DNA of 64,000 nucleotides. Source: DDH964 sp963806685. GTDB lineage: Bacteria; Desulfobacterota; Desulfuromonadia; Desulfuromonadales; DDH964. A program made the position numbers and the translations under genes. Below the pieces are notes generated by a model. It was not told the origin of the DNA, made no database searches, and worked only from the letters and a program-made list of their open reading frames with translations. The stretch covers positions 1 through 64,000 of the forward strand of contig CAWDZB010000021.1 of the NCBI GenBank assembly GCA_963806685.1. Reading direction: 5' to 3'. Positions 7,451 through 15,345 of the stretch are shown here, piece by piece (position 1 is the first letter of the stretch; each line of letters begins with the position of its first letter).

Positions 7451-7506
7451 GGGTCAGGGCTACACATCGGCCACCAGCACTGGTGTGCGATGGGTAGCCC
7501 TGACCC
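7451..7506. repeat. Long near-perfect hairpin (REP/MITE-like or terminator)
   Basis: GGGTCAGGGCTAC (7451-7463) pairs perfectly with GTAGCCCTGACCC (7494-7506). Inner stems are ATCG/CGAT and CACCAG/CTGGTG. The 56-base hairpin lies between convergent genes and could terminate transcription both ways, although no long T-run follows. Its GGGTCAGG-type termini recall the short palindromic elements mobilised by RAYT transposases. Confidence 0.6.
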
Positions 7507-7544
7507 TTCTGTAGCCCCCTCTTGCTAGTCACGCCCACCTAACC

Positions 7545-8018
7545 TCATTCCTCCCAATGTAAAATCACGTTGAACCCCTCCTTCGCCGTCGGTGGCACAA
7601 AATACCGCGTGATCTCATCGAATTGCGCGTCGCTCGGCATGAAAGGGTGCGCTCCTGAAGCATTGCGCTGCCGCAGGCGTACCTTGCATAGTTCGTCAGG
7701 GATATCGAGGTGGTGCAGTTGGTGATGGACGCCTGTTTGCTCGAATAGCTGTCGCGCCCATTTGCGGACCTTCAGGGTGTTGGCGGGTAAGTCCAGCACC
7801 ACCGACACTCCCCCGGTGAGCAGGTCGGATACGTGCTCGGTCAGGGCATGGCGCAGGCGTTCGCTGCAACGGGCGTAGTCGGCGACAGAGGCGACCTCGC
7901 CCGGGTAGAGTCGCGACAGCCACCCATCCTCGCTGACCAGGACGGTGCCGGGACCCTTCGCCAGCGTTTGGGCCAGCGTCGACTTGCCCGCCCCGATTTT
8001 GCCGCAGAGCAGATGCAA
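7545..8018 (-). CDS. Small P-loop ATPase/kinase (zeta-toxin/AAA_33-like)
   Basis: The 157-residue product begins with the Walker A motif GKIGAGKST at residues 6-14. It has an acidic mid motif VVLDLPAN, where many small kinases place a catalytic Asp, and a lid region VRLRQRNASG typical of AAA_33 kinases that phosphorylate small molecules or nucleotides. The start is TTG 8018. The frame is open a further 12 codons upstream to the stop of the preceding gene, but no better start is seen. It is downstream of the NTF2-like gene on the same strand, 36 bp apart, so probably one operon. The substrate is unknown. Confidence 0.65.
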   Translation of the reverse strand: MHLLCGKIGAGKSTLAQTLAKGPGTVLVSEDGWLSRLYPGEVASVADYARCSERLRHALTEHVSDLLTGGVSVVLDLPANTLKVRKWARQLFEQTGVHHQLHHLDIPDELCKVRLRQRNASGAHPFMPSDAQFDEITRYFVPPTAKEGFNVILHWEE

Positions 8019-8054
8019 GGTCAGCCGGGGCTCCGGGGCGATCAGCTCGGTTCC

Positions 8055-8426
8055 TTAGGAGTTGTCAACGGTGCAGCGCCAGGCCCCGTCCGGCTCCTTC
8101 CGGAAAACGTACGTCGCGTGCCGTTCGGTTTCGAACCCCTCCCCCGAAGCCAGGGCGGCGCTGAGCAGGGTACGCGCCAGCACCAGCGCCGTATCGCCAC
8201 CTGCGACGACCTGCATGCCTCCCTGTTTCACCACCAGGCTGTGATTGAAATATTCGGCAATCGCGGCAAACGCCTGGCGGATCTGCGCCTTCCCGGTCAC
8301 GTTCATGCCCTGCCGGACCACCAGGGTCGCGTCCTCGGCATAGAAGTCCATCAAGGCATCGAAGTCTTCCTGGTTGATCGCGTTGTCCGCGGTTTCGACG
8401 ACCTGCCCGAGTTCGTGTGAGATCAT
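8055..8426 (-). CDS. SnoaL/DUF4440-like (NTF2-fold) protein
   Basis: The 123-residue product has the NTF2-fold pattern of YybH/DUF4440 proteins: a long N-terminal helix with NAINQEDFDALMDFYAEDATLV, a GKAQIRQAF helix, and alternating strands ending in HATYVFRKEPDGAWRC. Members of this fold bind small ligands or catalyse isomerisations. No specific catalytic residues can be named. It starts at ATG 8426 and leads a two-gene operon with the small kinase. An intrinsic terminator-like hairpin lies about 45 bp upstream on the same strand. Confidence 0.7.
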   Translation of the reverse strand: MISHELGQVVETADNAINQEDFDALMDFYAEDATLVVRQGMNVTGKAQIRQAFAAIAEYFNHSLVVKQGGMQVVAGGDTALVLARTLLSAALASGEGFETERHATYVFRKEPDGAWRCTVDNS

Positions 8427-8469
8427 GTTCAGCTCCTGAGGAGGGTTGCAAGGTCCAGGAGACGGGCAA

Positions 8470-8495
8470 CAAAAAACCCGCCTCGTGGGCGGGTT
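8470..8495 (-). terminator. Intrinsic terminator-like hairpin (minus strand)
   Basis: On the minus strand AACCCGCC (8495-8488) pairs with GGCGGGTT (8482-8475), then runs into a U-tract made from the A-run 8471-8476. No minus-strand gene lies directly upstream. It would either stop readthrough or act as an attenuator in the leader of the NTF2-like/kinase operon. Confidence 0.6.
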
Positions 8496-8717
8496 GCGTT
8501 TCGCTTGATTTCTGGACGCGCGCTAACCCACCACTCCCAAGTTGGTGTCAATAATCAGCGCGATCTGGATGGTGGAACGGTGCATGGGTGGTAGTCTCGT
8601 TTATTAGAAGCGCTCTGTCAGCCGGTCTTGTCTCGCCCCGTCGGGGCAGCTCAGGCGAGGCGTGGCGCACACGGTCTGGATCTCCGCGAACCTCAACAAC
8701 CAATGGGAGGGCACGTT

Positions 8718-9683
8718 ATGCTGAAAACCGGCTTTCATATGCTCGCAGCCATGGTCATGGCTACGCTGCTGTATGCAGTTCCCAGCCCTGCCGCCGACGC
8801 CATGCCGCCGTCGAAGGCGCCAGCGGCTGTTGCGGGAGCCTCCGGCCACGGCCTGTGGCCGGTCTACGAGCACTCGCTCAAGCACGCCAAGTACATCGAC
8901 CTGACCCACACCCTGACGCCGCACATCCCCGTGTGGCATGGCTTCGGCCCGTCCACCTTCGGGCCGGCACTGAACCCCGAGAGCGGCGAGCCGTACCGGT
9001 ATGCGCAGGATGGTTTCGAGGCAACCCGCTACAGCCTGAGCACCGATCAGTTCGGCACCCAGCTCGACCCGCCGGCCCACTGGGCGCCGGAATACCCCGC
9101 CATCGACGAGTTGCCGGCCACCTATGCGGTGCGGCCGCTGGTGGTGATCTCTATCGTCGATCAGGTAGCCAGAAATCCGGGGTACGCTCTGCAGGTCTCC
9201 GACATCGAGCGCTGGGAAGCCAGAAACGGCAGGATCCCCGCCGGGTCGGTGGTCATGGTCCATTCGGATTGGTCCAAGCAGTGGCCCGATCCAGCGCTCG
9301 CGACCCGGACCGTCTTCCCGGGCGTCTCCCTGGCCGCCCTGAAGTTCCTGCACGAGCAGCGCCACATCCTCTTCCACGGCCATGAGCCGCTCGATACCGA
9401 CGATACGCCGACGCTCGAGGGCGAACATTGGCTGATGCACCACGGCTACACCCAGGCCGAAGGGGTAACCAACCTGGACAAGGTGCCGGAAACCGGCTGC
9501 CTGGTCACCATCGGATTTCCCAAGTTCAAAGGCGGCCTGGGCGGGTATGCCCGTTACGTCGCTATCTGTCCGGCGGATTGGAAGTACGGTGTTGCCGTTG
9601 GCCAGGTGCCCGAGGCGCCCTTGCCCAAAAGTGACAAGATCCTGCAATGGGATACGAAGCTGGGGGTTCGCGAGCGCAAGTAG
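8718..9683 (+). CDS. Exported cyclase-family metal hydrolase (PF04199)
   Basis: The 321-residue product starts at ATG 8718 behind GGGAGG (8705-8710). A signal peptide (hydrophobic to about residue 25, ending near PSPAADA) predicts export. The cyclase-family core, as in kynurenine formamidase and isatin hydrolase, is seen in YIDLTHTLTPHIPVW near residue 55 and the metal-binding segment QFGTQLDPPAHW near residue 113. There the usual HxGTHxDxPxH reads with Gln at the first and third metal positions. GHEPLDTDD and LVTIGFPKFKGG follow. The likely reaction is hydrolysis of an amide or cyclic ester, with the substrate unknown. It stands alone and is closed by a strong hairpin. Confidence 0.8.
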   Translation: MLKTGFHMLAAMVMATLLYAVPSPAADAMPPSKAPAAVAGASGHGLWPVYEHSLKHAKYIDLTHTLTPHIPVWHGFGPSTFGPALNPESGEPYRYAQDGFEATRYSLSTDQFGTQLDPPAHWAPEYPAIDELPATYAVRPLVVISIVDQVARNPGYALQVSDIERWEARNGRIPAGSVVMVHSDWSKQWPDPALATRTVFPGVSLAALKFLHEQRHILFHGHEPLDTDDTPTLEGEHWLMHHGYTQAEGVTNLDKVPETGCLVTIGFPKFKGGLGGYARYVAICPADWKYGVAVGQVPEAPLPKSDKILQWDTKLGVRERK

Positions 9684-9703
9684 GGAACCTGCAGGAATAA
9701 TAG

Positions 9704-9744
9704 AAAGGGGCGGGCTGGATTGCGTCAATCCAGCCCGCCCCTTT
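9704..9744. terminator. Bidirectional terminator hairpin
   Basis: A perfect 19-bp stem, with arms at 9704-9722 and 9726-9744 around a CGT loop, is flanked by A-run and T-run edges. It serves the convergent cyclase and thiamine-binding genes. Confidence 0.85.
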
Positions 9745-9829
9745 ACTTGCTTCGGCAACTTGGAGAGGCGCTTTGCCGAGCGCGATTCCCGGCTGCTCGC
9801 CGAAGGGCCGATCAAATCTGCGCGCTCGC

Positions 9830-10126
9830 CTACATCTTCTCGCAGACGCTGCGGATCTTGTCCTCCATGGTCTGGCTGCGGTCGGTGCGGGTGCCGACCT
9901 TGATGGTAGTGGTGATCCGCGGCGCGCCCATGGCATGCACCGTCTCGTGGCAGCGCTTGACGGCGGCGAAGACCGCGTCCCACTCTCCCTCGATGTTGGT
10001 GCCGTAGGCGTGCAGGGCGCTCTTCAGCCCGGCCTCCTGGATCACTTTCTCGCAGGCGGCGATGTATGGGGAGACCGAGACGCCGACGCCGAGGGGGACG
10101 ATGCAGAGGTCGATGATCACGTTCAT
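9830..10126 (-). CDS. MTH1187-family thiamine-binding protein (DUF77)
   Basis: The 98-residue product begins MNVIIDLCIVPLG and contains the family segments HAYGTNIEGEWDAVF and APRITTTIKVGTRTD. Proteins of this family form ferredoxin-like tetramers that bind thiamine in the cytoplasm. The length matches the family. The ATG at 10126 is preferred over an in-frame start 31 codons upstream, because the family starts here and a GGGAAGCTCC stretch precedes it. No thiamine genes are nearby, and no TPP-riboswitch signature is visible upstream. Confidence 0.85.
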   Translation of the reverse strand: MNVIIDLCIVPLGVGVSVSPYIAACEKVIQEAGLKSALHAYGTNIEGEWDAVFAAVKRCHETVHAMGAPRITTTIKVGTRTDRSQTMEDKIRSVCEKM

Positions 10127-10321
10127 GGGAAGCTCCATTAAAGTGCGGCCCTTTAAGCTGGGAAAGGTTGTTCGAACGTCCAGGCGGGTCCGAATCGGCC
10201 AAGTCGAATTTAGCCTCAAGATTTCTTCATGATTTATCTGATTTGTGGGTCAAAATCATTTGTAATCTCGAAGTAATCGAGAGGCTGACATGATTTTTGG
10301 TTTCTTTCTGCCTATGGGCAG

Positions 10322-10353
10322 GGGGACTGGCACCCCGGCGGGAGCCAGTCCCC
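10322..10353. terminator. Hairpin after the DUF1499 gene
   Basis: GGGGACTGGC (10322-10331) pairs with GCCAGTCCCC (10344-10353) directly at the stop codon of the minus-strand lipoprotein gene. No T-run follows on that strand, so termination would be weak or protein-assisted. Confidence 0.55.
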
Positions 10354-10803
10354 TTACCTAGCGGAGAAGGTCTGCCGAATGCGTTCGATGCGCCGGTGGT
10401 TGACGCCGAAGTCGTAGTAGCCGCTGCGGGCGGCGCTGCGTACCTCGACCTGAGGACGGTCGGCGGGGAAATAGAACTCGAGATCGTCGACGAAACCGAA
10501 GAGGGCGGAGCGGGCCTCGGCGTGCAGGTAATCCTCGCTGCGCTCGACGATGCGGGTGCGGGGCAGGGTGTTCAGCACCCGCGCCAGCCGCTCCAGGGCC
10601 GCGGGCCGGCTGCCGCGGTAGGTCAGGGGCGCCACCTTCTGGTCGGGGCCGGCGTCCTGGCTGGCCACGCAGTTGGGGCGCTGCGGGCAGGCGGCAAGGT
10701 GCTCGCCGTGCACGCCGAGCCCGGCCGGAGCTTCCCCGGCGCACCCAGCCAGCAGCATCAGCCCGCCGATCAGCAGCAGTTTGCTGTTGCCCCCTCTCCT
10801 CAT
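10354..10803 (-). CDS. DUF1499 lipoprotein
   Basis: The 149-residue product has an N-terminal signal peptide with lipobox LLAGC (cysteine near residue 21), so it should be exported and lipidated. The mature part shows DUF1499 motifs: the CPQRPNCVASQ start with paired cysteines, the LPRTRIVERSEDYLHAEARS strand-turn-strand, the FVDDLEFYFPAD segment, and RSAARSGYYDFGVNHRRIE. The family's function is unknown. Its start overlaps the stop of the M16 protease gene by 4 bp, so the two are translationally coupled. Confidence 0.85.
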   Translation of the reverse strand: MRRGGNSKLLLIGGLMLLAGCAGEAPAGLGVHGEHLAACPQRPNCVASQDAGPDQKVAPLTYRGSRPAALERLARVLNTLPRTRIVERSEDYLHAEARSALFGFVDDLEFYFPADRPQVEVRSAARSGYYDFGVNHRRIERIRQTFSAR

Positions 10804-13757
10804 ATCCGCTCCACCTGCAGTGCCTCTTCCCCCGCAAGCTCCCCGTTGGCCTGCTTCAGGGCCTCCTCGCCAGCCACCACCGAAACCACGCTCCCCTTGC
10901 GCCCGGCGAGAAGGTAGCGTTCCGCCGCCGCCATCAGCTGACTCCGATCCACCGCCAACACCCGTTCACGCAATTGCTGGCGCAACTCGGCGTTCAATCC
11001 CTGGCGGAGGTTGGCAAACTCCCGGGTGCCGCGGCTGCCAGGAGCCAGAGGACGGTCGAGGTCGCCGAAGACGGCGAGGACGGCCTCGTCGATGGCTTCG
11101 GTGTCAAACTTGCCGCCGGCCGCCCAGTCCGCCGCCTCGTCGAAGACCCGCAGGGTGCGGACCAGTTGCGGGTCCCGGTAAGAGAGGAGGGAGAGGAGTC
11201 CCCCCTCGGGATCGTAGCTCGCCATGCCGCCGTAGGCGCCTCCCTTTTCACGGATTTCGCGGTGCAGGTAGCCGGCCCGCAGCAGCCGCGCCAGGACCAT
11301 CAGCGGCGCGGCATCGGCCGAAGTGAACGGGGCGCCGGCAAAGACCCGGGTGACGTAGTTGACCGGGACCGAGGTCGCCCAGCCGAAATTTCCGCTGTTG
11401 GCCTCGAACGGGGGGAGCTGATGCAGGCTCCCGGTAGCTGCGGGGAGGGTGTCGAGGTAGCCGGCGAGGTGGCTGGCGAAGACGGGGAGCTGGGGCTCTT
11501 CGCCGGTCAGCGCACAGGCGAAGGCGGGGCGGTCGAAGAGCGAGCGGGCAATGGCCTGCAGATCGGCGGCAAAGTCCTTCAGTTCGGCGGTCGACAGACC
11601 GGCAAGGCGCCGTGCCAGGCGGACCTGCGAGAGCCCGGTCCAGGTCTCCCGCAGCGCCCCGGCGGGAGTCAGGCGGCCGGCCGCGGCCCGCGCCGCGTAG
11701 CTGTGCCCGGAGCCGGGAATGGCGTTGTCGAGGTTGGTGCGCACCTGGTTGAGGACGGTGCGAAGCCGCTCCAGGTCGGTGAAGTCGGGGGCGCGGCAGA
11801 TATCGGTGAGGATCGCGAAGAGCGGTTCGGCGTTGCGGGTGAGGGCCTTGCCGCGCAGGCTGATCAGCGCCTGGAACTGACGGAAGTCGGCGGGATCCTC
11901 GAGGATGTCGGTGTTGAGGGAGATGCCGCCGGTGGCCGCTTCCAGGCGTTCGGCCATCTGCAGGTAGCTGTACCCGCCGGCGCCGACCTGGGTCAGCAGG
12001 CTGCAGAAGAAGGGGAGCAGCGGCAGCTGCGCTGGTGGAACCAGCGTTGCCGGCAGCAGGGCCTGGACGTAGCCGATGCCATTGGTCGGCTGGGGGAAGC
12101 AGCAGAGGGCCGCATCCCCAAGCGGCTGCCGGGTGAGCGGGACGGGAACCTCCGTCGGCGGGATGTCCTCGCGGTCCAGGCCGGGAAGACAGGAGACGTC
12201 CTCGGCCGCCTCCTGGGACTGCTGCAGCTCCCGGGCCGCGGTGTTGATCCGTTCCCGGTCGGCCGCGTCGAGGGTCTGGCCGATGGCCGCCAGCCGTTCG
12301 GCGATGGCCTCCTCCTGGCGCTGTTGCAGGGTATGGTCCGGCGCCAGGGTGAGCGTCACCCGGTGGGGATTGTCGAGCAGCCGGCGACGGATCAGGTCTT
12401 GGAAGAAGGGGCCGGCGGCGAGTTCGCGGCGCAGCCGTTCCAGGCTGGCCTCGAGTTGGAGGGGGGAGAGGGGATCGTCGGCATGGAGCCAGGGCCCGAG
12501 CATCCGCATCAGCAGGGCCAGGGGGTAGGGATAGTGATCTCCGGAGACCTCCCGGTGGGCGAATTCGAGGCGGTGGATCGCCCCTTCGATGCGCTCGGTT
12601 GAGAACCCTTCATCGGCCACCTGCTCCAGGGTGTGAAGGATCAGTTCCTCGACCTGGTTGGCATGCTCGGCCTCGCTGGCCTGCAGGCCGGCGGCGAAAT
12701 AGGTGGTGCGGTTGTCGTCGTGGTAGCCGCAGCCGGGAGCCAGGTTGCCGCCCAGGCCGGAGTCGAGCAGCGCCTTGTAGAGTGGCGCTGCCGGATTGCC
12801 GATGAGCAAAGTGGAGAGCAGGCCGAGGGCGAGGCGCTCGAAGCTGTCGCTGACATCGCAGGTCAGCCAGCCGACCTGGATCATGGTCTTGGCCGCCAGC
12901 GGTTCGCCGGGGTCGAGGGGGTAGCGCTCTTCCATCCGGCGGGGCTGGTCAAAGCGGGATTCCGGCGCTACTTCACTGTGAACCTGCTGCGGTGCGCAGT
13001 GCTGCAGCACGCGCTCATCGACCATGCGCAGGTGCTCCATGAGGGGCAGGTTGCCGTAGCTGAAGAACCAGGCATTGGCCGGCTGGTAATAGGCGCGGTG
13101 AAAGGCGCGCAGCCCTTCCCAGGTGAGGTCGGGGATCGCCTCCGGCTCACCTCCAGAGTTGTGGTGGTAGCAGCTGGTCGGGTAGAGCGCCCGGCCGAGG
13201 CGTCGGGCCAGCAGCGACGAGGGGGAGGCCATCGCCCCTTTCATCTCGTTGTAGACAACCCCCTTGAAGGTCAACTTCGAAGCGGGATCGGCCGGATCGA
13301 GGAACTCCAGGCGATGCCCCTCCTGGCAAAAGTCCCGCTCCCGCAGCAGGGGGAAGAAGGCGGCGTCGAGGTAGACATCCATGAGGTTGTAGAAATCCTT
13401 GCGGTTCTGGCTGGCGAAGGGGTAGGCCGTCCAGTCGCTGGAGGTCATGGCGTTCATGAAGGTGTTGAGGCTGCGTTTGAGCATGGTGAAAAAGGGGTCG
13501 CGGACCGGGTAGCGACGCGACCCGCAGAGCACCGTATGCTCGAGAATGTGGGCCACCCCGGTCGAATCGTCGGGCGGGGTGCGGAAGATCACGGCGAACA
13601 GGTTGTTCGGATCGGCGGTGGCCAGGTGGACATAACGGGCGCCGCTGGTCCGATGCACGAGCTGGACGAAGGTGGCGTTGAGTTCCGGCAGGTCGATTCG
13701 GTTCTCGATGTCGAATCCGTGCCCGAACGGGCCGGATGCAGGATAGGTTTCGGTCAT
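10800..13757 (-). CDS. M16 metalloprotease, presequence-protease (PreP/Cym1) type
   Basis: This 985-residue zinc peptidase degrades oligopeptides inside a closed two-half chamber. The inverted zinc motif HILEH is at residues 70-74, with the downstream conserved segments FTFKGVVYNEMKGAM-like (here LTFKGVVYNEMKG) carrying the third ligand region and DWTAYPFASQNRKDFYNLMDVYLDA. The C-terminal M16C-associated half includes GGAYGGMASYD. Length matches PreP (about 970-1000). There is no signal peptide, so a cytoplasmic location is likely. It is the first gene of a two-gene minus-strand operon with the DUF1499 lipoprotein. Confidence 0.93.
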   Translation of the reverse strand: MTETYPASGPFGHGFDIENRIDLPELNATFVQLVHRTSGARYVHLATADPNNLFAVIFRTPPDDSTGVAHILEHTVLCGSRRYPVRDPFFTMLKRSLNTFMNAMTSSDWTAYPFASQNRKDFYNLMDVYLDAAFFPLLRERDFCQEGHRLEFLDPADPASKLTFKGVVYNEMKGAMASPSSLLARRLGRALYPTSCYHHNSGGEPEAIPDLTWEGLRAFHRAYYQPANAWFFSYGNLPLMEHLRMVDERVLQHCAPQQVHSEVAPESRFDQPRRMEERYPLDPGEPLAAKTMIQVGWLTCDVSDSFERLALGLLSTLLIGNPAAPLYKALLDSGLGGNLAPGCGYHDDNRTTYFAAGLQASEAEHANQVEELILHTLEQVADEGFSTERIEGAIHRLEFAHREVSGDHYPYPLALLMRMLGPWLHADDPLSPLQLEASLERLRRELAAGPFFQDLIRRRLLDNPHRVTLTLAPDHTLQQRQEEAIAERLAAIGQTLDAADRERINTAARELQQSQEAAEDVSCLPGLDREDIPPTEVPVPLTRQPLGDAALCCFPQPTNGIGYVQALLPATLVPPAQLPLLPFFCSLLTQVGAGGYSYLQMAERLEAATGGISLNTDILEDPADFRQFQALISLRGKALTRNAEPLFAILTDICRAPDFTDLERLRTVLNQVRTNLDNAIPGSGHSYAARAAAGRLTPAGALRETWTGLSQVRLARRLAGLSTAELKDFAADLQAIARSLFDRPAFACALTGEEPQLPVFASHLAGYLDTLPAATGSLHQLPPFEANSGNFGWATSVPVNYVTRVFAGAPFTSADAAPLMVLARLLRAGYLHREIREKGGAYGGMASYDPEGGLLSLLSYRDPQLVRTLRVFDEAADWAAGGKFDTEAIDEAVLAVFGDLDRPLAPGSRGTREFANLRQGLNAELRQQLRERVLAVDRSQLMAAAERYLLAGRKGSVVSVVAGEEALKQANGELAGEEALQVERI

Positions 13758-14084
13758 CGTTCAAAAGCTCCCAGGGTAGATTGTGAGGGCCCTAGTTTAA
13801 CCGACCAAGCGAGGTTGTCACGGGAAAAGATGACCGCTGGGCGCCGGATGCGGGTTCCCGGACCGGCCGGCGGCCAATATCTTCTGGGGATGGTTGGATG
13901 CTTCTGGCAGTGGAAGGAGGGTCGCCGATGGCCGGTAAATCCTGAAATCCTTGCCGCCGGTCTTGCATTGGCGATTGGTTGTGATAATTTGATATCGAAA
14001 TACTTAATGTGGAACTTGTTGCGACCGGAAAAAAGTTTTCATGGCCCTAACCTTGGAGGTAGTTCCTGGCGAAGGAGATCTGCG
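13758..14084. other. Divergent intergenic region
   Basis: The region separates the M16 protease and DoxX genes and carries no gene. It contains the DoxX promoter candidate. A 15-base GC-rich string GGACCGGCCGGCGGC near 13859 recurs at about 22011, which is probably chance. Confidence 0.4.
13963..13990 (+). promoter_or_regulatory. Sigma70-like promoter of the DoxX gene
   Basis: TTGCAT (13963-13968) and TAATTT (13985-13990) are 16 bases apart, about 95 bp before the DoxX start codon, in a locally AT-rich patch. Confidence 0.4.
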
Positions 14085-14534
14085 ATGTTGACAAGTCTGC
14101 TGAAAACCCGGGACGATTCGGCGAGCCTGGTCCTGCGCGTGATGCTTGGCCTGGTCTTTTTCCCCCACGGCGCCCAGAAGGTGCTGGGCTGGTTTGGTGG
14201 CTACGGCCTGGCCGGGACCCTGGACTTTTTCACTCACACCATGGGCATCCCTTACGTTTTCGCAGTCCTGGCCATCGCCGCGGAATTTCTCGGCGCGATC
14301 GGCCTGATCGTCGGCCTGCTCACGCGGGTTGCGGCCTTCGGTATCGCCTGCGAAATGATCGTCGCCATCGTCACGGTCCACCTGCCCAACGGGTTCTTCA
14401 TGAACTGGAGCGGCAAGCAGGCCGGCGAGGGTTACGAGTTTCACCTGCTGGCGATCGCCATCGCCCTGGCCCTGGTCATCAAGGGAGGCGGTCGCTGGTC
14501 CCTGGATCGCCTGTTCAGTGGCGGACGCTACTGA
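14085..14534 (+). CDS. DoxX family membrane protein
   Basis: The 149-residue product contains the DoxX pattern: LRVMLGLVFFPHGAQKVLGWFGG near residue 20, then three further hydrophobic helices with AAEFLGAIGLIVGLLTR and a C-terminal LLAIAIALALVIKGGG helix. DoxX proteins are four-helix inner-membrane proteins linked to redox and oxidative-stress metabolism. The exact activity is unsettled. The start is ATG 14085 with GAAGGAGA at 14071-14078. It is a single-gene unit. Confidence 0.88.
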   Translation: MLTSLLKTRDDSASLVLRVMLGLVFFPHGAQKVLGWFGGYGLAGTLDFFTHTMGIPYVFAVLAIAAEFLGAIGLIVGLLTRVAAFGIACEMIVAIVTVHLPNGFFMNWSGKQAGEGYEFHLLAIAIALALVIKGGGRWSLDRLFSGGRY

Positions 14535-14672
14535 ACAGCGGACCGAACCCGAAGCTGGTTTTCCTGCTGCCAACAAAGGCTCCGGGTTCGACCGGCCGGC
14601 GACGGGTGGGAGCGTTCGGCCATTTTGGGGTTGCAGAACCGCCCTGGTTTGTGTTAGAAATCTCCCTCTTGT

Positions 14673-14749
14673 CGGGGCGTAGCGCAGCCTGGTAGCGCAC
14701 CTGCCTTGGGAGCAGGGGGTCGCTGGTTCGAATCCAGTCGCCCCGACCA
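14673..14749 (+). tRNA. tRNA-Pro (TGG)
   Basis: A full cloverleaf can be drawn: acceptor CGGGGCG/CGCCCCG, anticodon loop CTTGGGA with anticodon TGG, T-arm GCTGG-TTCGAAT-CCAGT, and an encoded CCA end at 14747-14749. It is 77 bases long. Confidence 0.96.
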
Positions 14750-14753
14750 TCGC

Positions 14754-14830
14754 GCGCCAGTAGCTCAGTTGGAGAGAGCAGCGGCCTTCTAAGCCGTTGG
14801 TCGAGGGTTCGAATCCTTCCTGGCGCGCCA
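14754..14830 (+). tRNA. tRNA-Arg (TCT)
   Basis: Acceptor GCGCCAG/CTGGCGC, anticodon loop CTTCTAA (TCT), T-arm GAGGG-TTCGAAT-CCTTC and an encoded CCA are all present. It starts 4 bases after tRNA-Pro, so the two are co-transcribed. Confidence 0.96.
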
Positions 14831-14908
14831 TTTTGATCGTGCCGGGAACCCCCAAGATTCCCATTGACAAGTGGCCCGTTGCTTGGCTAGTATTGGCTCC
14901 GTTTTGTG

Positions 14909-14984
14909 GTGGGTGTAGCTCAGTCGGTAGAGCACTGGATTGTGGCTCCAGTTGTCGAGGGTTCGATCCCCTTCACTCACCCCA
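14909..14984 (+). tRNA. tRNA-His (GTG)
   Basis: Acceptor GTGGGTG/CACTCAC (one G-T pair), anticodon loop TTGTGGC with anticodon GTG, T-arm GAGGG-TTCGATC-CCCTT, discriminator C and an encoded CCA give a 76-base tRNA. Confidence 0.96.
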
Positions 14985-14996
14985 TTTGATTTTCCT

Positions 14997-15070
14997 GGCC
15001 CGCCTTTTCCGTGCCTGAGATTTGTGGCTTCCGGGCCACAGGTGAGTCGGCAAAAGGGCGGGCTTCTCTA
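14997..15070 (+). terminator. Possible terminator after the Pro-Arg-His tRNA unit
   Basis: GCCCGCCTTTT (from about 14998) can pair with AAAAGGGCGGGC (15052-15063). An inner TGTGGC/GCCACA stem is present, and a T-rich stretch follows at 15064-15075. The outer arms are imperfect. Confidence 0.4.
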
Positions 15071-15149
15071 TTTTGCCGGCCTGCAGGCGGTCCCGCCGGG
15101 AAGACCCCGGTTGCCGGGTGGCCTGACAGTGTCGTTTCAGACTTCCCGT

Positions 15150-15232
15150 GCGAGAGTGGCGGAACTGGCAGACGCACTGGACTTAGGATCCAGCGGGCAA
15201 CCGTGGGGGTTCGACTCCCCCCTCTCGCACCA
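15150..15232 (+). tRNA. tRNA-Leu (TAG)
   Basis: This class II tRNA of 83 bases has acceptor GCGAGAG/CTCTCGC, anticodon loop ACTTAGGA with TAG, an extended variable arm (CGGGCAACCGTG), T-arm GGGGG-TTCGACT-CCCCC and an encoded CCA. It lies 113 bp upstream of tig. Confidence 0.96.
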
Positions 15233-15345
15233 ACTCCTCCTTCTGCATCCCGGCCGTCGCGCGGCCAGCCCCAGGTGTCTGACCGGTTGACCGCAAGGTC
15301 CTCATACACATATCCCACAGTCCAATCCAAGGTGAGGTAGACACG

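Noticed and set aside
10974..14534. Long plus-strand frames opposite the M16 protease and running into DoxX
   Set aside because: The minus-strand M16 protease carries all family motifs. The plus frames are mirror openness, and DoxX starts at 14085 with its own ribosome-binding site.
14673..15232. tRNA cluster as an integration site of a mobile element
   Set aside because: No integrase gene and no repeated tRNA 3' end were found nearby; core genes lie on both sides.
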